38,678 nucleotides of DNA from positions 1-38,678 of the forward strand of contig JAGXFQ010000026.1 in the NCBI GenBank assembly GCA_024637145.1. The letters run 5' to 3'. This DNA is from Desulfobulbaceae bacterium. Lineage in GTDB: Bacteria > Desulfobacterota > Desulfobulbia > Desulfobulbales > SURF-16. The translations under genes were made by a program, and so were the position numbers. The notes beneath the pieces are model-generated. The model saw only the letters and a program-made list of their open reading frames with translations. It was not told where the DNA came from and ran no database searches. Below are positions 17,677 to 26,716 of the stretch, one piece after another (position 1 is the first letter of the stretch; each line of letters begins with the position of its first letter).

Positions 17677-18954
17677 CTAGGGCTTCTGGTCGTGCCTTGA
17701 GGATGTATAAAAGCGCCACTCCTTGCTGATGATCAGGCGGGCCCCGCGCCGGAAGCTGAAAAAGGACCAGGCCCAGTTCATGGTGACAAAGACGCGATTC
17801 TTGAAACCGATCAGGTAGTAGATATGGACGATGAGCCAGGCCAGCCAGGCCAGAAAGCCTGAGAGCTGCAGACGGCCAAACTGGAAAATGGCGCGGCTGC
17901 GGCCGATGGTGGCCAGCTGGCCCTTGTCCTGGTAACGAAAGGGTTGTGCTGCTCTGCCCCTGATGCGCAGCAGGATGTTTGCTGCTATCCACCGCCCCTG
18001 CTGGAGGGCCACCGGCGCAATGCCGGGAAGGGGATGGGCCAGGCCGTGGTCAAAATGGGCCTGATCGCCAGCCACAAAGACCTCCGGGTGGCCGGTGACG
18101 CTGAGGTCTGGTTCCACCACCACCCGCCCCTGTCTGTCCAGGGTTGTGCCCAGCAGGCCATTGAGAGCGGAGGGCCGGACCCCGGCGGCCCAGAGCACGG
18201 TGGCGCATTCGATCCGTTCGTTGGCCATCTGGACACCGGTGGCGTCAATGTTGGTGACCATGGTGTTGGTCCAGACCTGGACCCCCAGTTTTTCCAGATC
18301 ACGGCTGGCCTTGTTGGCGAGCCTGACCGGAAAGGAGGGGAGGATGCGGGGACCTGCCTCCAGCAGGATAACCCGGCTCAGGGTGGAATCAATATTGCGA
18401 AAATCCTTGGCCAGGGTGAAGCGGCTCATTTCGCCAATGGCGCCGGCCAGTTCCACCCCGGTGGGGCCGCCGCCGACAATGGCAAAGGTGAGATGGCGCC
18501 GCTGCCGGCCGGGGTCCGGCTCCTTTTCAGCGGCCTCATAACCGGTGAGCACCCGGCGCCTGATCTCGGTGGCCTGTTCAATGGTTTTGAGGCCCGGGGC
18601 AAATTCCTCCCACTCCTCGCGGCCGAAATAAGCATGCTGGGAGCCGCAGCTTAAGATGAGATAGTCGTAATCAAGGCTGCCCCCGGAGGTGATGATTTGC
18701 CGGTCAGCCAGGCGCACCCGGGTCACCTCGTCCTGGAGCACGGTGGTGTTGCTGGCGCTGGCCAGCATATGGCGGATGGGTCCGGCAATATCGGCCGGGC
18801 TCAGGGCCGCCATGGCCACCTGATAGAGGAGGGGTTGAAAGAGGTGGTGGTTGGTCCGGTCAATGACGGTGAGCCGCACCCCTTTTTTATTGCCCAGCTT
18901 TTTCGCGGCATTCAGCCCCGCAAAACCAGCACCCACAATGATGACATGTTTCAT
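17677..18954 (-). CDS. ndh: type II NADH dehydrogenase (NDH-2)
   Basis: This 425-aa flavoprotein oxidises NADH and reduces quinone without pumping protons. The FAD-binding Rossmann motif VGAGFAGL is at the N-terminus and the NADH-binding motif VGGGPTGVELAGAI lies mid-protein. The conserved 'VFVAGDQAHF' is the C-terminal FAD contact. The C-terminal membrane-binding stretch 'FLAWLAWLIVHIYYLIGF' is typical of NDH-2. I place the start at ATG 18954, directly before the Rossmann strand (MKHVIIVGAGF); the frame remains open 12 codons further upstream without family support. It probably shares a transcript with the ferritin-like gene. Confidence 0.93.
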   Translation of the reverse strand: MKHVIIVGAGFAGLNAAKKLGNKKGVRLTVIDRTNHHLFQPLLYQVAMAALSPADIAGPIRHMLASASNTTVLQDEVTRVRLADRQIITSGGSLDYDYLILSCGSQHAYFGREEWEEFAPGLKTIEQATEIRRRVLTGYEAAEKEPDPGRQRRHLTFAIVGGGPTGVELAGAIGEMSRFTLAKDFRNIDSTLSRVILLEAGPRILPSFPVRLANKASRDLEKLGVQVWTNTMVTNIDATGVQMANERIECATVLWAAGVRPSALNGLLGTTLDRQGRVVVEPDLSVTGHPEVFVAGDQAHFDHGLAHPLPGIAPVALQQGRWIAANILLRIRGRAAQPFRYQDKGQLATIGRSRAIFQFGRLQLSGFLAWLAWLIVHIYYLIGFKNRVFVTMNWAWSFFSFRRGARLIISKEWRFYTSSRHDQKP

Positions 18955-19075
18955 GCCTGTAGAGTAGGGCAAAGCAGCCGGCCTGGGCAATCAAAAAACA
19001 AAAGGGGGCGGCAGACGGTCCATAATTTTAAGCGATTATCTTGTGTCGGCTGCTGCCATGTGTAATAATTTTGGC

Positions 19076-19101
19076 AGCCGGATATCTGCCGGCTTTTTTT
19101 T
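19076..19101 (+). terminator. strong intrinsic terminator between ndh and mscS2
   Basis: AGCCGG (19076-19081) and CCGGCT (19089-19094) form a perfect 6-bp stem with a 7-nt loop, followed at once by a run of eight T. It terminates plus-strand transcription, yet the upstream gene (ndh) is on the minus strand. See the candidate small RNA finding. Confidence 0.6.
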
Positions 19102-19301
19102 GTCCGGAGGCGGCGATGAAAAGTGCCTGTGGGTAGCCAGGGCCCTTGTTGGGCCGTTTAAGGGCAGAGGCCTCTTCACAAAGAGAGCAGGCCCGGCGCC
19201 AGGGCGACGCTGACCTTGCGCCCCTGAAAAAGAGATTTTTTTTAAACGGCCTGTGGGAGTTCAGGAGAATTTCCCGGGGCCAAGAGAATAAGGAGTCGGA
19301 C

Positions 19302-20219
19302 GTGGACATTATCAAGAACTCTTTCAGCACTATCGAGTGGGAGGCCATCATTCTCACCAGTTTCAGGGTCTTGTTCATTCTGCTTGCCGGCTGGATTCTC
19401 ATGAAGATCGTCAAGCGGCTCCTGTCCAGGTTTGAGCGACGGCTTCTTAAAAAGGGCCAGGGTGCTGACGAGCCGCCCTCTGAGGCGGCCAAGAGGGCGG
19501 AAACCATTGTCCGTCTGATCCGGCAGGGCACCTTTCTCATCCTCTGGCTCACGGTGTTTCTGGTTGTTCTCAAGGAACTCCGCTTTGAAGTGGGCCCTAT
19601 CCTGGCCAGTGCCGGTATTGCCGGTGTGGCAATCGGTTTCGGGGCTCAGAATCTGGTGCGGGACGTCATCTCCGGTTTTTTCATCATCCTGGAAAATCAG
19701 ATCCGGGTGGGGGATGTCGCCATCATCAACAGCACCGGGGGGCTGGTGGAGGAAATCAATTTCCGCACCACCGTGCTGCGGGACTTGGGCGGCGTTGTCC
19801 ATGTCTTTCCCAATGGCGGCATCTCCTCCTTGAGCAATATGACCAATGACTGGTCCGCCTATGTCTTTAATATCGGGGTGGCCTACAAAGAAAATACGGA
19901 CGCGGTTATCGGGGTTATGACCCAGGTGGGCGAAGAAATGAAAAATGATGCCGTCTTTGGCCCTCTGATGCTCGAGCTTCCCGAGATATTCGGGGTGGAT
20001 AAATTTGATGACTCGGCGGTGGTGATTAAGGGGCGGCTTCGCACTAAGCCCATCAGGCAGTGGCAGGTGGGAAGAGAGTACCTGCGGCGCATAAAACTCG
20101 CCTTTGATGACAAGGGCATTGAAATTCCCTTCCCTCATCAGACCCTCTATTTCGGTGAGGCGAGCAGGCCCATTGAAGTGGCGCTGCTGGAGAAATTGAA
20201 AGATCAGCAAGATTCTTAA
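19302..20219 (+). CDS. second MscS-family mechanosensitive channel
   Basis: This 305-aa protein has two N-terminal membrane spans (about residues 15-35 and 75-95). The MscS pore helix follows ('ILASAGIAGVAIGFGAQNLVRDVISGFFI'), then the beta domain 'QIRVGDVAIINSTGGLVEEI' and the C-terminal vestibule. It is not a duplicate of the mscS at 11,027, since the pore helix and vestibule sequences differ clearly. I choose the GTG at 19302 because AGGAG lies 6 nt upstream and the upstream extension to 19146 has no family character. It is followed by the LapA and MBL genes on the same strand. Confidence 0.9.
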   Translation: MDIIKNSFSTIEWEAIILTSFRVLFILLAGWILMKIVKRLLSRFERRLLKKGQGADEPPSEAAKRAETIVRLIRQGTFLILWLTVFLVVLKELRFEVGPILASAGIAGVAIGFGAQNLVRDVISGFFIILENQIRVGDVAIINSTGGLVEEINFRTTVLRDLGGVVHVFPNGGISSLSNMTNDWSAYVFNIGVAYKENTDAVIGVMTQVGEEMKNDAVFGPLMLELPEIFGVDKFDDSAVVIKGRLRTKPIRQWQVGREYLRRIKLAFDDKGIEIPFPHQTLYFGEASRPIEVALLEKLKDQQDS

Positions 20220-20381
20220 AAAAAATCAGGCGCGTCAGGCCAGGAAGTTGTAATGGGCTTCTTTTTCAAGAAGAAAAAGAGCGCCCTTGGTCAGGTCCCC
20301 GGCGGGTTCATCTCGCGCAAAAACCAGGGCCCACGTTCTCTCAATCTGAAAACGGCTTTGACATCTTTACAGGGAGGTTCC

Positions 20382-20606
20382 ATGAAGCATTTTAAGCTCA
20401 TTATCAGTTTGATCCTCACCGGAATAACTGTTCTTTTTGTGATCCAGAATGTATCGGTGGTGGAAATTAAGTTCCTTTTCTGGTCTATTGCCATGTCACG
20501 GGCCCTGCTCATCTTTTTCGTTCTGGCGGCAGGCATCGTCATCGGCTGGATGATGCATGGTTTTTTTTCCATGCACCGGTCACCTGCCGCTGATGAGACA
20601 CCATGA
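20382..20606 (+). CDS. lapA: LapA-domain small membrane protein
   Basis: This 74-aa protein has two membrane helices (about residues 4-26 and 40-63) and the LapA/DUF1049 pattern: 'FVIQNVSVVEIKFLFWSI' followed by 'ALLIFFVLAAGIVIGW'. E. coli LapA works with LapB in control of lipopolysaccharide assembly; here there is no lapB neighbour. The ATG at 20382 has GGGAGG 5 nt upstream. The frame is open for 43 codons upstream, but those codons lack family character. Confidence 0.85.
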   Translation: MKHFKLIISLILTGITVLFVIQNVSVVEIKFLFWSIAMSRALLIFFVLAAGIVIGWMMHGFFSMHRSPAADETP

Positions 20607-20652
20607 AATCATGGCGCGCCCCGGTCATCTCTTTTTCAGATAAGGATCATAC

Positions 20653-22062
20653 ATGAAAATCACCTTCCGCGGCGCAGCCAAAACAGTAACCGGCTCACAG
20701 CATCTGATTGAGGCCAACGGCTATAGATTTCTCCTTGACTGCGGTCTGTTTCAGGGCAAACGGAAGAAGGCCTTTGAGCTCAACCGGCAGGTGGCCTGCG
20801 ACAGCAAAGACCTTGATGCCATCATCCTCTCCCATGCCCATATCGATCATTCCGGCAACATTCCCTGCCAGGTCAGAAATGGTTTTCAGGGCGATATTAT
20901 CTGCACCTCCGCCACCCGTGATCTGTGTGCCGTCATGTTGATGGACAGCGCCTTTCTCCAGGAACGGGACGTGGAATATGTCAACCGTAAACGGGCTAAG
21001 GAGGGCAAGAATCTTTTTGAGCCGCTCTACACCAAGACCGATGTCGCCGAGGCCATGAACTACTTTGTGGGCATGAGCTACGGCCGCAAACGGCAAATCT
21101 TCCCGGGCATTGAACTCACCCTGGTTGATGCCGGCCATATGCTGGGCAGCGCCCATATCATCCTGGATATTCAGGACAAGGATACCGGCAAGGCCAGCCG
21201 GCTTGTCTTCAGCGGGGATATCGGCCGCCCGGACACCCCCATCATCCGCGATCCGCAACCGATCACGGCTGGGGCGGACGTGCTCATTATGGAAAGCACC
21301 TACGGCGACAGATTGCATCCCCCTTATCCAGAGGCGGAAATGGAGTTGAAAAGGATTGTCAATGAAACCGTGAAAAGGGGCGGGGCGCTGCTCATTCCCG
21401 CCTTTGCGGTGGGACGGACCCAGCAGATTGTCTATAGCCTCCACAAGCTCTTCCTCAGCGGCCAGATACCAGGGATACCCATTTATGTGGACAGCCCCCT
21501 GGCCACCCGGACAACGGATATCTTCCGCCTCCATCCTGAGTCCTACGACAAGGAGATCCTTGAATTTATGCTCAAGGATGGGGAAAACAACCCCTTCGGC
21601 TTTGAGACCCTCAAATACACGGCCTCGGTGGAGGAATCCAAGGTCCTGAGCAGTTCGGATCGACCGGCCATTATCATCAGCGCCAGCGGCATGATGGAGG
21701 GCGGGCGTATCCTCCATCACCTCAAGAGGCGGATCGGCAATCCCCGGAACACCCTCCTGATCACCGGCTGGCAGGCCCCCTATACCCTGGGCCGCAAGAT
21801 TGTTGACGGCGCCGAGGAGATCTTGATCTTCGGCGAGGAACACAAGGTGCGGGCCCGGTTGGAGGTGCTCACCGGCTTCAGCGGCCATGCCGACCGCGCC
21901 GGCCTGCTGGCCTGGGCCGGGGCCATGCAGAAGAAGCCGCACCATACCTTTGTGGTCCACGGGGAGGAGGCCTCGGCCACCGCCTTTGCCGAGGCCCTCA
22001 CCACGGAACTGGGTTTTGCAGCGGTCCATGTCCCTGATCCCCAGCAGAGCTTCACCCTGTAA
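20653..22062 (+). CDS. beta-CASP metallo-beta-lactamase-fold ribonuclease
   Basis: This 469-aa enzyme has the complete MBL plus beta-CASP layout of RNA-processing nucleases (CPSF-73, RNase J and bacterial YsgA-type relatives). The metal motif HAHIDH is at residues 61-66, and 'DAGHMLGSAH' and 'FSGDIGRPDTP' supply further ligands. Beta-CASP motif A ('MESTYGDR'), motif B ('IPAFAVGRTQQI') and motif C ('ISASGMMEGGRILHH') are present. The final 'GFSGHADRAGLLAW' is the RMMBL specificity region. It lacks the RNase J C-terminal extension. The cellular substrate is not predictable. It starts 46 nt after lapA. Confidence 0.92.
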   Translation: MKITFRGAAKTVTGSQHLIEANGYRFLLDCGLFQGKRKKAFELNRQVACDSKDLDAIILSHAHIDHSGNIPCQVRNGFQGDIICTSATRDLCAVMLMDSAFLQERDVEYVNRKRAKEGKNLFEPLYTKTDVAEAMNYFVGMSYGRKRQIFPGIELTLVDAGHMLGSAHIILDIQDKDTGKASRLVFSGDIGRPDTPIIRDPQPITAGADVLIMESTYGDRLHPPYPEAEMELKRIVNETVKRGGALLIPAFAVGRTQQIVYSLHKLFLSGQIPGIPIYVDSPLATRTTDIFRLHPESYDKEILEFMLKDGENNPFGFETLKYTASVEESKVLSSSDRPAIIISASGMMEGGRILHHLKRRIGNPRNTLLITGWQAPYTLGRKIVDGAEEILIFGEEHKVRARLEVLTGFSGHADRAGLLAWAGAMQKKPHHTFVVHGEEASATAFAEALTTELGFAAVHVPDPQQSFTL

Positions 22063-22193
22063 TATAAGAGCGGGCTTCTTTTTCCTCCTAAGGCCGCGCA
22101 AAAAAAAAGAAAATAACGAGCCCTGCTTCTTTTGGTGATGCCAGGGCCCGGTTTATGACACCGCTGCGGGCGGTTTCAGGTAGAGTGCCGAGC

Positions 22194-23168
22194 ATGCAAA
22201 CAGAGTCTTCTCCCCAGGATCAACCCCTTGCCTCTCCAGCCGGGACCGGCGCCCCTCATGTCGTGGTGGTGGAAGGGCTCAGTAAATATTTTGGCGACCG
22301 GCTGGCCATTAATGATATCTCCTTTGCCATCAGGCCGGGTGAGTGCGTCGGTTTTCTGGGCCCCAACGGCGCCGGCAAAAGCACCGCCATCCACATCCTG
22401 CTGGGGCTGGTCAGAAGAAGCAGCGGCACCATCCGTCTGCTGGGGGCTGAGGTGCCCAAGCACCACCAGGAGGTCAAGGCCAAGATCGGCGTGGTGCCGC
22501 AGATTGACAGCCTTGATCCGGACCTGAGCGTTGAGGAGAACCTGCTCACCTATGCCGGTTATTTTAATATCCCGCGCCGCCAGGCCCGGCACAAGGCCGA
22601 CGAGCTCCTGGCTTTTTTCGCCCTGGAGAATCGGCGGCAGGAGATCATTACCCATCTCTCCGGCGGCCAGCGGCGCCGGCTGCTGCTGGCCCGGGCCCTG
22701 ATCAACGAGCCGCAGCTTCTGATCCTTGATGAGCCCACGGTGGGCCTTGATCCCCAGTCCCGCCATCTTATGTGGGAACGCCTTGATATCCTGCGGCAGC
22801 AGGGCACCACCATGCTGCTCACCAGCCACTACATGGAGGAGGTGGCCCGCCTCAGCAACCGCGTCCTTATCCTGGACCGGGGTGAGATTGTCGCCCAGGG
22901 CGACCCCGAAGAGCTGATCACCGAAATGGTGGGCACCGAGGTCTTCGAGGTGGAAGGGACGGATGCGGAACTGGACAGGCTGGCCGCCGAGTTCAGCCAG
23001 TGTGATGCCACCCTGGAGCGGGCCAGCGGCAAGCTCTATATATATACCCAGGAAGATTGCACCCGCCTGGTCCACCTGCTGGGTGAGCAGCGCACCTGGT
23101 TGCGGCGGCCCAGCAATCTGGAGGATCTCTTTATCCATCTCACCGGCCGCTCCCTGCGCGAATCATGA
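22194..23168 (+). CDS. ABC-2 exporter ATPase, NodI/DrrA-like
   Basis: This 324-aa ATPase has Walker A GPNGAGKST (residues 56-64), signature LSGGQRRR, Walker B 'LLILDEPTVGLDPQSR' and H-loop 'LLTSHYMEE'. The DrrA/NodI-like C-terminal domain follows the core ('EVFEVEGTDAELD'). NodI with NodJ exports lipo-oligosaccharides in rhizobia; outside rhizobia the same pair exports unknown hydrophobic compounds or drugs. The start is ATG 22194, or 13 codons upstream at 22155; neither has a clear ribosome binding site. The stop overlaps the permease ATG (ATGA), so the two are co-translated. Confidence 0.9.
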   Translation: MQTESSPQDQPLASPAGTGAPHVVVVEGLSKYFGDRLAINDISFAIRPGECVGFLGPNGAGKSTAIHILLGLVRRSSGTIRLLGAEVPKHHQEVKAKIGVVPQIDSLDPDLSVEENLLTYAGYFNIPRRQARHKADELLAFFALENRRQEIITHLSGGQRRRLLLARALINEPQLLILDEPTVGLDPQSRHLMWERLDILRQQGTTMLLTSHYMEEVARLSNRVLILDRGEIVAQGDPEELITEMVGTEVFEVEGTDAELDRLAAEFSQCDATLERASGKLYIYTQEDCTRLVHLLGEQRTWLRRPSNLEDLFIHLTGRSLRES

Positions 23169-23923
23169 AGACACTTGCCTTTACAAAAATCTGGGTCAGA
23201 AACGCCCGGGTGTGGCATTCCCATATCCTCGCCACCCTGATCGGCAATCTGGGCCAGCCCTTTCTCTTTCTCATTGCCATGGGGTACGGGCTGGGCCGCG
23301 ATGTGGGGCCGATCAACGGCCTCAGTTACCTGCAGTTCATCGCCCCGGGCCTGGTGGCCTCCTCGGTGATGTACGCCGCTGCCTTTGAAACCACCTTTGG
23401 CTCCTACACCCGGCTGGCCATGCAGAAAAGCTACGAGGCCATCCTGATGACCCCGCTGACGGTGACGGATCTGGTCCTGGGGGAGGTTGCCTGGGGGGCC
23501 AGCAAGGGGCTGATTTCCGCCCTGATCATGGTGGCAGCCCTGCCTTTGTTCGGGGTGTGGCCTTCCTGGTGGGCCCTGGGCCTACTGCCCCTGCTCCTGG
23601 TGGCCGGTATTTTCTTTGCCGCCCTGGGGCTGATCATGACCGCCCTGGCCGGCAACTACGAATTCTTCAACTATTTCATCTCCCTGGTGCTGACGCCCCT
23701 CTTCCTTTTTTCCGGCATCTTTTTCCCCCTGGACACCCTAGCGCCGCCGGCCCGATTTCTCTTCTCCCTGCTGCCCTTGTCCCCGGTCGTTGACCTGGCC
23801 CGCATGCTGACCTATGGCCGCTTTGAGGGCCCGCTCTTCCTGAAGATCGTCATTCCCGTCATGGTCACCCTGGCCACGGTGTGGCTGGCCCGGCTCCTCC
23901 TGCAGCGGCGGCTGATACAATAA
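23165..23923 (+). CDS. ABC-2 exporter permease, NodJ-like
   Basis: This 252-aa inner-membrane protein has six predicted spans and the ABC-2 family signature near the end of the fifth helix region ('PLFLFSGIFFPLDTLAP...FSLLPLSPVVDLAR'). This resembles NodJ and DrrB. It pairs with the ATPase encoded immediately upstream (4-nt overlap). The exported substrate cannot be told from the sequence. Confidence 0.9.
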   Translation: MKTLAFTKIWVRNARVWHSHILATLIGNLGQPFLFLIAMGYGLGRDVGPINGLSYLQFIAPGLVASSVMYAAAFETTFGSYTRLAMQKSYEAILMTPLTVTDLVLGEVAWGASKGLISALIMVAALPLFGVWPSWWALGLLPLLLVAGIFFAALGLIMTALAGNYEFFNYFISLVLTPLFLFSGIFFPLDTLAPPARFLFSLLPLSPVVDLARMLTYGRFEGPLFLKIVIPVMVTLATVWLARLLLQRRLIQ

Positions 23924-24069
23924 GGCCGCGGCTGCCTCAGCTGCTCCTTAGTTTGGGGGGCAGCGCCTGCGGGCCGCGCTTGTTTTTGCCCCTGTTCACC
24001 GGCAAAGAAGTTTTGTAAAATCACCTCACCAGAACAACCTCTGCAAAAGAGATCAGCTACGGAAGTATT

Positions 24070-25092
24070 ATGTTGAAATTACTCGCCAATCCTTGCCAGA
24101 CCCTTTTGGCCCTTTCTGTGCCGCTTCTCTGCTGCCTGTTGCTGCCCGGCCAGGCACGCAGCGACGAAATACTCCTGCACAACGGCGACCGGATCACCGG
24201 CCAGATACTTAAGAAAGAAAACGGTGTGGTTGCCGTGGAGACCAGCTACGGCGGCACCATTTCTATCCAGTGGGACCAGGTGGCGCATATCTCCACCGAC
24301 CAGCCCCTTGAAGTCTACCTGAAAGACAAGTCCCTGGTGAAAACCACGGAGATTGACGCCGGCCAGGAGGAGAGAGGGGACGCCATCCAGGCCTCTGAAA
24401 TCCTCTATATCAATCCGCCGCCCTATCTCACCGGTGCGGGCGTTTTGTGGAGCGGTCGTCTTAATGCCGGCTTCTGGGCCAAGGATGGCAACACCCAGCA
24501 AAAAAGGTTCAATTTTGACGGGCAGGTGAAGGCGCGCACCGAGAAAGAGCGCTATACCCTGGCTGCCAGTCACATCCTGGTGGAGGATGAAGGGGAGAAG
24601 ACAGAGGAGAGCACCACCGGTCTGGCCAAGGTGGATCATTTTTTCAGCAAGAAATGGTACGGCACTGCCCAGGTAACAGGGGAAAAGGATCGCTTCAAGG
24701 ACATTGACCTGCGCCTCATTGCCGGCCTCGGTGTTGGTTATCAGTTCTGGGAATCAAAGAACCTCAATCTGGCGGTGGAATCGGGCTTTGATTATATAAC
24801 CACGGACTATATAGAGGCGCCGGACGAAGAGTATCCCGCCTGGCGCTGGGCCCTTGATTTTGATAAATTTCTGGTCAAAGAGCGGCTGCAGGCCTTCCAC
24901 CATCACCAGCTCAATGTCGGCCTGGAGGATACCGAAGACCTCCTGTTCAGCAGCCAGACCGGCCTGCGCATGGTGGTCATGGCCAATGTAAACGCCACTG
25001 CCCAGATAAATTATGATTGGGACAACCAGCCGGCCGAGGACACCCAGAGGGGCGACACCACCTATATCTTCAGTGTGGGATATTCCTGGTAA
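24070..25092 (+). CDS. DUF481 outer-membrane beta-barrel protein
   Basis: This 340-aa exported protein has a signal peptide (residues 1-33, cleavage near 'GQARS'). A small SH3-like N-terminal module follows ('LHNGDRITGQIL...GGTISIQWDQVAHI', about 37-90), then a DUF481 barrel rich in alternating aromatic/polar strands and ending 'TYIFSVGYSW' with a terminal aromatic. DUF481 proteins (E. coli YdiY and relatives) are salt- or acid-inducible in some bacteria; the function is unknown. It starts the gene string that leads to MarC. Confidence 0.85.
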   Translation: MLKLLANPCQTLLALSVPLLCCLLLPGQARSDEILLHNGDRITGQILKKENGVVAVETSYGGTISIQWDQVAHISTDQPLEVYLKDKSLVKTTEIDAGQEERGDAIQASEILYINPPPYLTGAGVLWSGRLNAGFWAKDGNTQQKRFNFDGQVKARTEKERYTLAASHILVEDEGEKTEESTTGLAKVDHFFSKKWYGTAQVTGEKDRFKDIDLRLIAGLGVGYQFWESKNLNLAVESGFDYITTDYIEAPDEEYPAWRWALDFDKFLVKERLQAFHHHQLNVGLEDTEDLLFSSQTGLRMVVMANVNATAQINYDWDNQPAEDTQRGDTTYIFSVGYSW

Positions 25093-25104
25093 CAGGCGCC
25101 CTGG

Positions 25105-25208
25105 CTTGGGGCCCCATGCCCGTCCCCGGCCATTTTTGTTTTAGAGAGTCTGGCGAGAAAATCCTTTTGCTTGGCTCACTGCTGATAACCCGGGCCATGG
25201 GCCCCAGG
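25105..25208. repeat. imperfect inverted repeat overlapping the next gene's ribosome binding site
   Basis: The arm at 25105-25122 (CTTGGGGCCCCATGCCCG) is nearly the reverse complement of the arm at 25191-25208 (CGGGCCATGGGCCCCAGG), with single-base slips. The right arm overlaps the AGGAG ribosome binding site of the following gene, so pairing could hide it. This is a structural observation only. Confidence 0.3.
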
Positions 25209-25216
25209 AGAACCGG

Positions 25217-25924
25217 ATGATGATACCCTTCTATTATGATGCCAAGAAAATAATTGTGCTGCTGCTGGCCGGCGCCTTTTTTACGGCAGGCACCGCCGTG
25301 AGCTGCCAGGCGGCAGAGGAAGAGGCCGCAGCCAGTGCCCTTTCCATCCAACAGCTGGCAGTGATGCCTTTTATCAAGACCACCAGCGAGGCCCAGAAAA
25401 AAGAAACCAGACTGGAGAAAAATCTGGACTGTCAGCTGCTCGGCATCTGCGCCGTGGAGCCCGAGATCTTTCCCGAGAGCCAGGAGGGGATCACCGCCCT
25501 GGCGCAGGCGGCATTGCGTCGCAAGGCAGGGGACAAGGTGGTCCCCATGGCCCGGGTCAGGGAGGCCTTTGACAGCCTGGCCAAAGAGGCCACCGACACC
25601 CCGCGCGAGCTGGCGGTGCGCCTGGGACAAAGCCTGGGTGTCGACCATGTGATGGTGGGGCTGGTCTGGCGCTATCGGGAACGGGTGGGCAGCGCCATGG
25701 CCGCCTCTGATCCTGCCTCGGTGGCCTTTTCCCTCTTCATGGTGGAGGTGGAAAGCGGCACACTTGTCTGGAAAGACTCCTTTGATAAAACCCAGACCTC
25801 CCTCACCGAGAACCTGCTCGATGCCCCCATGTACTTAAAAACAGGGATGAAGTGGCTTACCGCCGAAGAGCTGAGCAGGTACGGCATCGAAAAGATCGTG
25901 AAAAAGTTATCCATCAATGAATAA
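25217..25924 (+). CDS. exported protein of unknown family, possibly envelope-associated
   Basis: The 235-aa product has a hydrophobic N-terminus (about residues 10-28) that ends in 'GTAVSCQAAEE', which could be either a signal-peptidase I site or a poor lipobox. The body alternates short strands and helices: 'LAVMPFIKTTSE', a central 'RKAGDKVVPMARVREAFDSLAKEA', then 'GQSLGVDHVMVGLVWRYRERVGSA' and 'FMVEVESGTLVWKDSFDKTQ'. That order (family-size estimation, 'VDHVMVGLV', 'SGTLVWKDSFD') resembles the CsgG/LpoB/TolB-N-like fold of envelope lipoproteins. This is a fold-level guess, not a named family. It has a good ribosome binding site (AGGAG, 6 nt). It lies 15 nt before the DUF502 gene. Confidence 0.7.
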   Translation: MMIPFYYDAKKIIVLLLAGAFFTAGTAVSCQAAEEEAAASALSIQQLAVMPFIKTTSEAQKKETRLEKNLDCQLLGICAVEPEIFPESQEGITALAQAALRRKAGDKVVPMARVREAFDSLAKEATDTPRELAVRLGQSLGVDHVMVGLVWRYRERVGSAMAASDPASVAFSLFMVEVESGTLVWKDSFDKTQTSLTENLLDAPMYLKTGMKWLTAEELSRYGIEKIVKKLSINE

Positions 25925-25939
25925 GGATTGCCCCAACCC

Positions 25940-26536
25940 ATGATTTCCCTGCGCCGCCTCAACAAAAGATTTCTCACCGGCCTGGTGGCTCTCCTGCCGA
26001 TCACGGCGACCCTCTACCTCTTTTTCTGGGTTATGGGGGCCGCGGAAGGCTTCTTCGGCTCCATCATGCAGGTTGTGCTGCCCGAGAAGTGGTACCGCCC
26101 CGGCATGGGCATAACGGCCAGCCTCATCATGATCTTTGTGGTGGGTCTGCTGCTGGAGTTTCTCTTGATCAAGGGCCTGGCCGCCCGGTTCGAGAACATC
26201 ATTTACCGGGTGCCGCTGGTGAAGAGCATTTACGGCGCTACCCGCGAGTTTCTCTCCTTTCTGATGGATGGCCAGAGCAAGGGGCCGCGCCAGGTGGTGG
26301 CCTTCACCTTTGCCAACAACATAACCCTGGTCGGTTTTGTCACCAAACGGGATCTCTCCTTCATCAACAATGATATCGCCCTGGGCAAGGTTGCGGTCTA
26401 TTTTCCCTTGAGCTACCAGATCGGCGGCTATACGATCATGGTGCCGGCGGAGCAGCTCACTCCCCTGGATATGCCCATGGAGCAGGCCATGCGTTTTGTG
26501 ATGACCGCCGGGATTATTGAAAAGGATAAAGGCTGA
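25940..26536 (+). CDS. DUF502 integral membrane protein
   Basis: This 198-aa protein has two membrane helices near residues 12-35 and 54-78. The DUF502 hallmarks are present: 'RFLTGLVALLPITATLYLFFW', 'ARFENIIYRVPLVKSIYGATREF', and the ending 'ALGKVAVYFPLSYQIGGYTIMVP'. The family is widespread in Gram-negative bacteria and plants (LIKE-COV) and has no firmly assigned function. The ATG at 25940 is preferred over TTG 25928, because AAGGA at 25923-25927 would directly abut the TTG. Confidence 0.88.
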   Translation: MISLRRLNKRFLTGLVALLPITATLYLFFWVMGAAEGFFGSIMQVVLPEKWYRPGMGITASLIMIFVVGLLLEFLLIKGLAARFENIIYRVPLVKSIYGATREFLSFLMDGQSKGPRQVVAFTFANNITLVGFVTKRDLSFINNDIALGKVAVYFPLSYQIGGYTIMVPAEQLTPLDMPMEQAMRFVMTAGIIEKDKG

Positions 26537-26716
26537 GAGGCCGGCCTGAGAGGGACGCTCGGTAACGCTTTGCGTCTTCCTTGCGTCAGGTGGCGCCGGG
26601 CGGGCGTGCCGGCAGATTCCGCCTGACCCACGGCGAAAAGGGCAGAAGAGATCTTGCCGGCCAGGACCTGATCGCAGGCCTTGCCGGGACAAAAAGGGCA
26701 GCAGGGGGCTTTTGCC

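Noticed and set aside
20695..22101. 468-codon minus-strand frame
   Set aside because: It is a shadow of the beta-CASP nuclease gene. The plus strand has all catalytic motifs in order.
22062..22155. Two GAGC..GCTTCTTTT stretches as a terminator
   Set aside because: They are direct, not inverted, similarities and do not form a stable stem.
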